Shown piece by piece: positions 1-6,139 of a DNA stretch of 6,139 bases. A model generated the notes under the pieces. The model ran no database searches. It was not told the DNA's origin and saw only the letters and a list, made by a program, of their open reading frames with translations. The stretch is from XYA12-FULL-58-9 sp001798605 (lineage in GTDB: Bacteria; Myxococcota; XYA12-FULL-58-9). The position numbers were made by a program, and so were the translations under genes. The DNA is taken from the NCBI GenBank assembly GCA_036736205.1, contig DAINMX010000315.1, forward strand, positions 1 through 6,139. Direction: 5' to 3'. Position 1 is the stretch's first letter, and every line of letters starts with the position of its first letter.

Positions 1-1158
1 AATTCCGTCGATGTGATGGACCCCGCCGTCATTGATGCCCTATCGGGAGCTCCGACGGGCCAGCGAATGAGCCGACCCGATTATATTCCAAACGAGATCA
101 CCGGCGAGGAGGAGCTTTTCAACAGAGGCGCGAGTGCGAGCTCGCAGGTCAAAGAGTTTCTCAATGCGACGACCATTCCCATACCCGCGCTCGCTGGCAC
201 GTCCCCCCTAGGGCACCTCGCCCATCCGGACGAAGAAATCCTCGGACCATCCATGGATGAGTCAGACATGGATTTTCCGGCGTTGTCCGAGATGCGCGAC
301 CCTGCCATTGCCAACGCCATGGTCAACCCGCCTGGATACCTGGATGCGCCCCCGGGAGAGTCGACTCGTGTCTTCATGGCGACCGCCGGACTGTATCGTC
401 GTCGCCGCACTCACAGAACGGCAGCTGTCCTTGGTGTCATCTTCTTCGTCACGTTGGTCGGAGTTATTACCTTGGACATCATGGGGACTCTTGAAATCCC
501 CGGCATGGGCTTGCTGTATCAGTCCACCGGCCTCGTAGACCCGAACACCGAACGCGGCCTTGCACGTGTCGAGCAGGCGCTCAACAGTGAAGAGATCGAC
601 GCAGAACGGCGCGCCAAGCTCATCGCCATGCGCGAGAAGCTGATGGGCAAACCGGCCGACGGCATCTCAGGAGGTAGATCGAACCGGCGAGCGAACAAGC
701 CTGGGGGCGGTGAGGATACAGCAACCACCGAGGTGATACGTGACCCCGGTGAAATGGGCAAAGGTGAACGAGATATCGCGGCGGACATTTTTGGCGACGA
801 TCGCAAAAAGGAAAACGCCATTCGCCTGGACGATCCAACCAAGATCCAGGCCCCCAATTTGCCCGACGGCCTCACTGAGAAAGCGATTGGTCAGGTCGTG
901 GCCGACAACAGCTCCTCCATGAAGCTGTGCTTCAACGAGTCAATGCGCAAGGGCGAGAAGCTCGCCGGCAAGATGGAGATGGAGGTGACGATCGGCCCAG
1001 ATGGACAGGTCACCGATGTGCAGATTACTTCTGATCAATTCCGCAAGACCACGATGGGTACTTGCACAGTTCGCCGCATCAAAAACTGGAGATTCCCACA
1101 GTACAATGGCGAACCAGTCACCGTGGTCTTGCCTTACCACTTACAGTCGGGGTTTTGA
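1..1158 (+). CDS. AgmX/PglI C-terminal (TonB-like) domain protein, single-pass inner-membrane, 5'-truncated by window edge
   Basis: The frame is open from base 1 (Asn-Ser-Val-Asp, then GTG at 13 and ATG at 16) with no convincing ribosome site, so the true start is upstream. Residue numbers count from the GTG. Residues 1-135 are polar, Pro/Gly/Asp-rich and probably disordered. A basic RRRRTHR cluster at 129-135 precedes one hydrophobic segment at about 137-155, which predicts a cytoplasmic N-terminus and periplasmic C-terminus. Residues 180-211 form a charged, probably helical stretch, followed by a Gly/Arg/Asp-rich spacer. Residues 286-378 match the AgmX/PglI C-terminal family, a TonB-like fold: a V-x-x-N-x-x-x-x-x-x-C start with Cys306, the strand MEMEVTIGPDGQVTDVQI, Cys351, then NWRFP and a VVLPYHL end. 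Family members in Myxococcus belong to the gliding-motility set and often carry an N-terminal zinc ribbon and GYF-like domain, which would lie outside this window. A specific gliding role is not shown. It probably forms an operon with the next gene, 9 bases downstream. Confidence 0.85.
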   Translation, partial: NSVDVMDPAVIDALSGAPTGQRMSRPDYIPNEITGEEELFNRGASASSQVKEFLNATTIPIPALAGTSPLGHLAHPDEEILGPSMDESDMDFPALSEMRDPAIANAMVNPPGYLDAPPGESTRVFMATAGLYRRRRTHRTAAVLGVIFFVTLVGVITLDIMGTLEIPGMGLLYQSTGLVDPNTERGLARVEQALNSEEIDAERRAKLIAMREKLMGKPADGISGGRSNRRANKPGGGEDTATTEVIRDPGEMGKGERDIAADIFGDDRKKENAIRLDDPTKIQAPNLPDGLTEKAIGQVVADNSSSMKLCFNESMRKGEKLAGKMEMEVTIGPDGQVTDVQITSDQFRKTTMGTCTVRRIKNWRFPQYNGEPVTVVLPYHLQSGF

Positions 1159-1159
1159 G
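1157..1159 (+). promoter_or_regulatory. Weak Shine-Dalgarno-like GAG for the 936-codon gene
   Basis: GAG at 1157-1159 lies 8 bases before the ATG at 1168 and overlaps the TGA stop of the preceding gene. It is the only purine-rich match at suitable spacing, and it is short. Initiation may therefore depend partly on ribosomes finishing the upstream gene (translational coupling, inferred). The GAG is also the left arm of a perfect 8-base palindrome, GAGATCTC (1157-1164), which is too short and loop-poor to form a useful hairpin. Confidence 0.35.
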
Positions 1160-1167
1160 ATCTCACC

Positions 1168-3978
1168 ATGAGTGATGTACTGGCGAAAACACTTGTCGAC
1201 AACAAAATAGTCGATGAACGTGCGATCGAAGAAGCGATCAAACGCCAAGTCATTCATGGCGGCAGCCTGGACACCAATCTTCTCGAATCGGCCAACATCC
1301 AAGAGGACGATCTACTCTGGGCACTCGGTGAAGCCCACCGCCTGCCCACAGCCTCCCGTGCTGACATCGACATGATCGGCGGTTACATTCCCCGGATATT
1401 CCCATTGGTGTTCGCTGAGACGTATCACCTGGTGCCGTATCGTTTGGTTGGACAAAATCTCGGCGTTCTCGCCAATCGGCCGGGTGATGGAACACTGTTC
1501 GCGCGTATTCGCGATCGGCTCGATGTCACGGTGAAACCGACGCTCACCATAGAAGTGCGGCTGCACTACGCCATGCACAAGTTGTATGGCACCGAGTTGC
1601 AGCCGCGGTATCGCGACCTGTTGGTCAAACTCGATGGCCCGGGAGTCCTCTCGCGGTCGGGAGATGTTGATGCGCGCGCCTCCCACATGCTCACCTGGGG
1701 CCTGCCGAGTGGTCGCATCGAGACCAAGAAGCCAACCCAAGATCGACTGCAACCCATCCAGGTCGGAGGTCTGCTGGCGCGCCTGGCTGCGGCCACCGAC
1801 CGAGACACCATTGTCGATATTCTGCTCGAAGTGACGTCGTCCACCTTCGAGTTCGCTGCCATCTTTCTCGTCCATGGTGATCGCATAAACGGCTGGCGCG
1901 GAATGAATCGCGAGTCGACCACCGCGATCGCACGTATCTCCATGCCGGTGGAGTTGCCTTCGGTCTTTCAAACGATCTACGCCACCAACGGCCACTATCT
2001 CGGACCGCTACCGTCAAACTCCGCGAATATGCAGCTCATAGAGGACTTAGGACGACAACCGCCTCGCACCGCTTTCCTCGCCCCCCTTCTCGTCGGCGGA
2101 AAGCTCGCGGGCATCATCTACGCCGACAATGGCGGACGAGGTGTTCCCTCAAAGCGTGTTGCCTCGATCCTGCTGCTTACTCATCGCGCCGGGATGTGTT
2201 TTGAGAGTCTGATACGCGGGAAGAGAGACGCGACCAAGAAACTTCTGTTCAAGGGAGACCCACCCACAAAGCCTCTCAGGACAAACAACAACCTGACCAT
2301 GCTCGACGACGATGACTTCGAGCCCATCGTCGAGACACCTCTTTTCGATGAGCCCTCCACTGAAGCGGCGTCTGCTGTGCTTGAGGCAATAGAACAGCAA
2401 CAGAGACAACAGGAATCAGCGCGACTTCCAACCTCCGACGCGGACCCGCCCAAGTCCGAACCCGTGGTGCCGACGAGTATCTCTGCACCACCGATAGTTG
2501 TTTCATCGGCACCTATCGTTGTCTCTCCGCCACCCTCGCCGTTTGACGTGAGTCCTCCTCCCTTGCGAGGTGAGACTCTGCCATCGCCCGAGAAGGCCTT
2601 CACCCTACGGGTGAATATTGGACCGCCGCCGCCAGCCCCTGCGGCGAACACAGAGGTCGTCGATGGCCCGAAGGCGATGGGTCCACCGGCGATCACGGCA
2701 CCGTCGTTACGACCACCGCCTCTGCCAAAGCCGCCGCCGCTGCCAGAGCCGCCGCTGCGCGAGCAACCCACGGAGAGTGATCCTTGGGAATCGGTCGCAT
2801 TTGAGGACCTCGACACCGCTGGGGTGACCGGCAATTTTCTCGAGGACACTTCGCCCGATGCCTCCACTGCAGCTTTTGCCCGTGGCATGGTGAGTGCTGA
2901 TTCCGGCGATCGGCCGAGCATTGCGGTCGAGGTCAAACCTGACGAAGCCGAGCGCTACGTCGCCTTCGCCGACGTCGATGAATCTGCGGAGGGATCGGTT
3001 GGTGAATGGGAAGATGTTTTTGTCGATACCATGAGTGGTGCAGACAAGAACGCGGTGGTGTTCCAGGACCAAGAACTCACGGCGCCTCCTTCGGTTACCT
3101 GGGAAGATGTCATTGCCGAAGCTGCGGCCGCTCCATCCTTGAGCGTGGTGCCATCGAGTGTTTCTGTTGAAGTCGCCGGCACCATGTTGAACGAAAAGGA
3201 AATGGTGCTCGACAGTCTCGAGGCTTCCGATCCCGAGGTGTGGAGAACTGGTGTCGACATCGCCTTGCGCCTCGGCAACACTCTCGACGAGGACTTGCGT
3301 ACTCGTTTTCCTGGCGTCGTGCGTGTTGACCCGTTTGCCCCCGGTGCCAAGATGCCGCCATTCTCCCAATGCTCTGGTGTGACCGCGCTTCTGGCGGCAC
3401 GTGGTGTCTCGGCAGCGGCGATCGTGCTTCCGCTACTCGAATCGAACGACGCCCACAAACGCTTCTTCGCTATCTACTATCTGTATGCCGTCCAATACCC
3501 AGCGGCGCTCGAAATGTTGGCCCGTCGGCTTTATGACGCCGAGCCCCGCAATCGTTTTCTTGCGGCCGACGCGTTGCGTACTTACCGAAATGAGGCCGGC
3601 TACCGTCGCATCATTCAAGGATTGCGTGACCATCTCAAGGTTCCAGTATTCGAGGCGCAGGTCGCAACAGTTCAGGTCCTCGGTCAACTCCGAGATCCGA
3701 GCGCGGTGCCTTCGCTTATTCCTCTCGTCGTTTCACCTCGCCAGGCTTTGGCGCGCTCCTCGTCATCAGCCCTTACTGTTATCTGCGGCCAAGCCTTTGG
3801 TACCGAAGTCGCACGCTGGGCCGAGTGGTGGCAGTCCCATTTCAACAAACCGCGAGAGTCGTGGCTCGTCGAAGGCATGCGACACCCTGACGCCAACGTT
3901 CGTCGCATTGCCGCACGCGAGTTTCAGATTCTCACCGGCCGTTCAGCCACCGACTCCGGTGTCACCCCCGAAGCCTAA
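1168..3978 (+). CDS. MshEN-like (PilB/GspE N-terminal) - GAF-like - proline-rich linker - HEAT-repeat protein
   Basis: Complete 936-residue protein starting at an ATG 9 bases after the preceding stop. It has no signal peptide or membrane segment, so it is probably cytoplasmic. Residues 1-60 resemble the helical MshEN half-repeats at the N-terminus of PilB/GspE/MshE ATPases (L-x-x-x-L-V-x-x-x-I-V-D-E-x-x-I-E-E-A-I-x-x-Q, then a second copy ending LLWALGEAHRLP). Residues 70-145 continue that domain (YIPRIFPLVFAETYHLVPYR, then LGVLANRP). No ATPase part follows: there is no Walker A or B. Residues 195-350 look like a GAF domain (FEFAAIFLVHGDRINGW; FLAPLLVGGKLAGIIYADNG). Residues 365-675 are a disordered linker with an acidic patch (378-396), a Gln-rich stretch (406-416), heavy proline (421-530) and repeated acidic Trp motifs. 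Residues 676-925 are alpha-helical HEAT-like repeats (ARRLYDAEPRNRFLAADALR; LGQLRDPSAVPSLIPLV) ending in FGTEVARWAEWW, WLVEGMRHPDANVRRIAARE and LTG, a tail I associate with delta-proteobacterial HEAT proteins, some annotated FrgA (from memory). Probably a signalling scaffold; its ligand and partner are unknown. Confidence 0.85.
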   Translation: MSDVLAKTLVDNKIVDERAIEEAIKRQVIHGGSLDTNLLESANIQEDDLLWALGEAHRLPTASRADIDMIGGYIPRIFPLVFAETYHLVPYRLVGQNLGVLANRPGDGTLFARIRDRLDVTVKPTLTIEVRLHYAMHKLYGTELQPRYRDLLVKLDGPGVLSRSGDVDARASHMLTWGLPSGRIETKKPTQDRLQPIQVGGLLARLAAATDRDTIVDILLEVTSSTFEFAAIFLVHGDRINGWRGMNRESTTAIARISMPVELPSVFQTIYATNGHYLGPLPSNSANMQLIEDLGRQPPRTAFLAPLLVGGKLAGIIYADNGGRGVPSKRVASILLLTHRAGMCFESLIRGKRDATKKLLFKGDPPTKPLRTNNNLTMLDDDDFEPIVETPLFDEPSTEAASAVLEAIEQQQRQQESARLPTSDADPPKSEPVVPTSISAPPIVVSSAPIVVSPPPSPFDVSPPPLRGETLPSPEKAFTLRVNIGPPPPAPAANTEVVDGPKAMGPPAITAPSLRPPPLPKPPPLPEPPLREQPTESDPWESVAFEDLDTAGVTGNFLEDTSPDASTAAFARGMVSADSGDRPSIAVEVKPDEAERYVAFADVDESAEGSVGEWEDVFVDTMSGADKNAVVFQDQELTAPPSVTWEDVIAEAAAAPSLSVVPSSVSVEVAGTMLNEKEMVLDSLEASDPEVWRTGVDIALRLGNTLDEDLRTRFPGVVRVDPFAPGAKMPPFSQCSGVTALLAARGVSAAAIVLPLLESNDAHKRFFAIYYLYAVQYPAALEMLARRLYDAEPRNRFLAADALRTYRNEAGYRRIIQGLRDHLKVPVFEAQVATVQVLGQLRDPSAVPSLIPLVVSPRQALARSSSSALTVICGQAFGTEVARWAEWWQSHFNKPRESWLVEGMRHPDANVRRIAAREFQILTGRSATDSGVTPEA
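2713..2763 (+). repeat. Imperfect 18-bp tandem repeat encoding PPPLP[KE]
   Basis: Two 18-base units, 2713-2730 and 2731-2748, differ at three positions and encode PPPLPK and PPPLPE (residues 516-527 of the 936-residue protein). A shortened third copy encoding PPLRE follows to 2763. The peptide is a polyproline-II type sequence inside the disordered linker. It probably arose by local duplication in a proline-coding, CCG-rich stretch and may vary in copy number between strains (inferred). Confidence 0.7.
2785..3111 (+). repeat. Linker segment with three acidic W-E-[DS]-V motifs and two V-A-F-x-D motifs
   Basis: Within the disordered linker of the 936-residue protein, WESV (residues 540-543), WEDV (614-617) and WEDV (645-648) recur in an otherwise poorly structured acidic context. 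VAFEDLD (543-549) is echoed by VAFADVD (598-604). These are peptide-level degenerate repeats; the DNA is not strongly repetitive. Isolated tryptophans in acidic disordered regions are often short docking motifs, but no partner can be named from sequence. Confidence 0.5.
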
Positions 3979-4024
3979 GGAAACCAAGCGCGCCCCTGAC
4001 AACCATGTCGAACCGTTTGAGAGT

Positions 4025-6139
4025 CTATGCTGGCTGGACGAAGCGGGCAGCGATCACCTTGCGACCCTCGGTGGGGAACTGGATGGTCAGGAAACGTTTG
4101 CTGCCGCTGCCACGGCTATGAGTCACGGTGCCGTTGCCAAAGCTCGCGTGGAAGACGCTCTTACCTGGAACAAAAGGGTCCTCATCGACCTCGTCGGGGA
4201 TATCGCCGTTGACATCGAACGTCGGCTCTTCGAGATCAAGATCATCCATGTCAATGTCGTCTGCATCATCGTTGTCGCGGGCATGGTAACGACCCGATGG
4301 GGGGGGTGGCGCGGGCCTTGCGCGGGGGGCTGACATTCCAAGGTCGAGGAGACCTTCCGGTATCTCAATGAGAAATCGCGACAGCTCCGAGGGCCTATTC
4401 TCCCCAAAGACGCTACGCATTCGTGCAGCGGAGAGAACAAGCTGCTCACGTGCGCGGGTGATGCCAACATAACAGAGCCGACGCTCCTCCTCGACGCCAG
4501 CCCTGTCGTCGAGGCTTCGACTGTGGGGAAAGATCCCCTCCTCCATGCCCGGTAGGAACACCCAGGGAAACTCGAGTCCCTTCGCGGAGTGCAGTGTCAT
4601 CAGCGTCACTTGACCGCTCTTTTCGTCGAGTTTGTCGACGTCATTGACGAGGGCGACCTCCTCGAGATAACCCGCCAATGTCGGCTCCTCATGCGTTTCC
4701 TCTGACCTCTCGACATATTCGTCGAGGGCCGCGACCAGTTCGGCGAGATTCTCCATGCGATCGGCGGCACTCTCGCTGGCATCGGCTCGCAAAGCAGGCA
4801 AGTAGCCCGACTCTTCGAGCACCCGCTCTAGAATGCGGGCCGGGTGTTCTCCCGCGATCTCCTTTTCGATGCTAGACATCACCGTGTAGAACGACCCCAG
4901 GGCATTGCGGGCACGGGCGGTGAGTTGGCCCTGGTCCTTTTCGACGGCCACCAGCGCCGCGGCTTCCATCAACGACATGCCCTTTGCGGCGGCGACATCG
5001 GTGAGGTGATCGAGAGAAGTCTTGCCGATACCGCGGCCGGGCTCGTTGACGACACGCAAAAAATCGATGGTCGAGCGAGGATTGATCAGCAGTCGCAAGT
5101 ATGACAAGGCGTCCTTGATCTCTTTGCGGTCATAGAAACGGACACCGCTGAGGACCGCATAGGGTATGCGCAGTCGAATCATTGCATCTTCAATGGGACG
5201 CGACTGGGCGTTGATGCGGTAGAGCACCGCAAAATCCTGAGGGGCGCGACCTCGATTGAGTTGGGTCGCGACTTCCTGGGCAATAGCCTCACCCTCATTG
5301 TTCTCATTTTGGTACAGGCGCAGCTTCGCTCGTTCGCCCTGGCCGAGCTCGGTAAACAGAGTCTTGCCCTTACGGGCTGCATTGTTCGCAATGACGGCAT
5401 TGGCGGCCGACAGGATTGACTGGGTCGAGCGGTAGTTTTGCTCGAGTCTGACAACTGTTGCGCCCGGAAAATCACGTTCAAAGCGCAGAATGTTGCCGAT
5501 GTCGGCACCGCGCCAACGGTAGATCGATTGGTCGTCGTCCCCCACAACGGTGAGACTGTGTCTTTCGGTCACCAATTGCTTGAGCAGTTGGTACTGCACT
5601 GGATTTGTGTCTTGATACTCGTCGACGAGGATATGGGTCCAACGCATGTGCAAACGTCGCCGCACTTCCTCGTGTTTTGCGAGCAGCGTCACCACGTGCA
5701 GCAACAAATCGCCAAAGTCGACGGCGTTGGCGTCAAGGCAACGCTTTTCATACTCACGATAAATGACGATGGTCTTGCGATCGAGCATGTCGTAATTGGA
5801 CGGCACGACTTTCTCGGGCCGCTTGCCCTGGTTCTTCCACTCCTCCATACGGTTGCGAACGTTGCGTGGACTGAAAGATTGCGCGTCAATGTTGAGGTCT
5901 ACCATGCAGCGACGGATGAGCTGCAGCTGGTCGGATTCGTCGTAGATGACGAAGTTGCGCTGAATACCAATACGGTCGCCATAGCTGCGCAACAGCTTGC
6001 CGCAAATGCCGTGAAAGGTGCCGATGTCCATGGCCCGTGGATCGACACCACTGTATTGGTGCACGCGGTTGCGCATCTCCTTGGCCGCTTTGTTGGTGAA
6101 CGTCACCGCCAAGATGGTTGCCGGTGCCACTTGTCGCTC
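4025..6139 (-). CDS. uvrD/pcrA: UvrD/PcrA-type superfamily 1A DNA helicase, N-terminus cut by window edge
   Basis: An ATP-dependent 3'-5' DNA helicase of the UvrD/PcrA family, whose members act in nucleotide excision repair, mismatch repair and replication-fork maintenance. The frame stays open through base 6139, and the Q motif and Walker A lie outside; by comparison with PcrA about 50 residues are missing. Residues are numbered from the GTG codon at 6130, which is internal rather than the start. Visible motifs in order: Ia ILAVTFTNKAAKEM (6-19), Ib IGTFHG (36-41), II LVDEYQDTN (168-176), III VVGDDDQSIYRWRGAD (195-210), IV LEQNYRS (229-235), FYDRKEIKDALSYLR (332-346), V LMTLHSAKGLEF (510-521) with FLPGMEEGIFPHSRS, and VI EEERRLCYVGITRAR (547-561). 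A proline run (607-611) and a strongly acidic insert (618-652) lead to a C-terminal Tudor-like domain (about 655-700; FHASFGNGTVTHSRG, then FPTEGRKVIAARF), which favours PcrA/UvrD over Rep. The stop is TAG. All visible catalytic motifs are intact, so it should be functional. It converges on the plus-strand pair and shows no functional link to it. Confidence 0.96.
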   Translation of the reverse strand, partial: ERQVAPATILAVTFTNKAAKEMRNRVHQYSGVDPRAMDIGTFHGICGKLLRSYGDRIGIQRNFVIYDESDQLQLIRRCMVDLNIDAQSFSPRNVRNRMEEWKNQGKRPEKVVPSNYDMLDRKTIVIYREYEKRCLDANAVDFGDLLLHVVTLLAKHEEVRRRLHMRWTHILVDEYQDTNPVQYQLLKQLVTERHSLTVVGDDDQSIYRWRGADIGNILRFERDFPGATVVRLEQNYRSTQSILSAANAVIANNAARKGKTLFTELGQGERAKLRLYQNENNEGEAIAQEVATQLNRGRAPQDFAVLYRINAQSRPIEDAMIRLRIPYAVLSGVRFYDRKEIKDALSYLRLLINPRSTIDFLRVVNEPGRGIGKTSLDHLTDVAAAKGMSLMEAAALVAVEKDQGQLTARARNALGSFYTVMSSIEKEIAGEHPARILERVLEESGYLPALRADASESAADRMENLAELVAALDEYVERSEETHEEPTLAGYLEEVALVNDVDKLDEKSGQVTLMTLHSAKGLEFPWVFLPGMEEGIFPHSRSLDDRAGVEEERRLCYVGITRAREQLVLSAARMRSVFGENRPSELSRFLIEIPEGLLDLGMSAPRARPAPPPPSGRYHARDNDDADDIDMDDLDLEEPTFDVNGDIPDEVDEDPFVPGKSVFHASFGNGTVTHSRGSGSKRFLTIQFPTEGRKVIAARFVQPA
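4299..4329 (-). repeat. G8 and G6 homopolymer runs inside the helicase gene
   Basis: On the plus strand there are eight consecutive G at 4299-4306 and six at 4324-4329. On the coding strand they are C runs that encode the proline-rich segment APPPPS and the upstream SAPRARP of the linker before the C-terminal Tudor-like domain. The reading frame is intact through both runs. Such runs are prone to slippage and to sequencing error; a one-base change would remove the last roughly 90 residues but leave all helicase motifs. Confidence 0.8.

Noticed and set aside
1..5. AATTC at the window edge as an EcoRI cloning scar
   Set aside because: A five-base match at an arbitrary window boundary is not evidence of a cloning junction.
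13..18. GTG/ATG at 13-18 as the start of the first gene
   Set aside because: The frame is open to base 1, no Shine-Dalgarno sequence can be seen, and the family normally has a longer cytoplasmic N-terminal region.
1312..1995. 227-codon minus-strand open frame
   Set aside because: It is antisense to the MshEN and GAF-like regions, has no domain signature, and is typical shadow coding in GC-rich DNA.
2181..2936. 251-codon minus-strand open frame
   Set aside because: It is antisense to the proline-rich linker. Its Gly/Ser-rich low-complexity product is the expected mirror of CCG-rich proline codons.
3979..4024. Possible bidirectional terminator in the convergent gap
   Set aside because: I found only a weak 4-base stem (GACA/TGTC at 3998-4009), with no GC-rich hairpin and no T run on either strand. 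Termination may be Rho-dependent or lie inside coding sequence.
3401..4333. 310-codon plus-strand open frame across the end of the HEAT gene and into the helicase gene
   Set aside because: It lies in another frame of the HEAT domain and antisense to the helicase C-terminus, both strongly supported. Its product has no recognisable domain and its start has no ribosome site.
6128..6130. GTG at 6130 as the helicase start
   Set aside because: It lies just before motif Ia. The helicase needs the Q motif and Walker A upstream, and the preceding codons (Glu-Arg-Gln) continue the frame.

Overview
The window looks like an ordinary chromosomal segment from a GC-rich bacterium of the Myxococcota / former delta-proteobacterial type (Bradymonas-like lineages included). 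The assignment rests on two domain combinations: a single-pass protein ending in an AgmX/PglI-type TonB-like domain, and a protein joining a PilB/GspE-type N-terminal (MshEN-like) domain, a GAF-like domain, a long proline-rich linker and a C-terminal HEAT-like region. I recognise both as typical of that group. The assignment is an inference from protein architecture, not from a marker gene.

Layout. Bases 1-1158 (+) hold the 3' part of the AgmX/PglI-like gene, whose start lies before the window. After 9 bases, in the same reading frame, comes a complete 936-codon gene (1168-3978, +). The close spacing suggests co-transcription. A 46-base convergent gap follows. Bases 4025-6139 (-) hold a UvrD/PcrA superfamily 1 DNA helicase that lacks only its extreme N-terminus (Q motif and Walker A) because the window ends. 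There are essentially no non-coding stretches, and I see no tRNA, rRNA, CRISPR array, insertion sequence or attachment site.

Function. The two plus-strand genes plausibly form an envelope or motility-related pair. The first protein would cross the inner membrane once and place a TonB-like domain with a cysteine pair in the periplasm. The second has no signal peptide or membrane segment and would be a cytoplasmic sensory or scaffold protein. This partnership is inferred from adjacency and domain types only. The helicase is a housekeeping repair and replication enzyme, apparently unrelated to the pair. No clearly new biological system is visible. The most interesting part is the architecture of the 936-residue protein, with its degenerate MshEN motif and its linker of repeated short acidic W-E-[DS]-V and V-A-F-x-D motifs.
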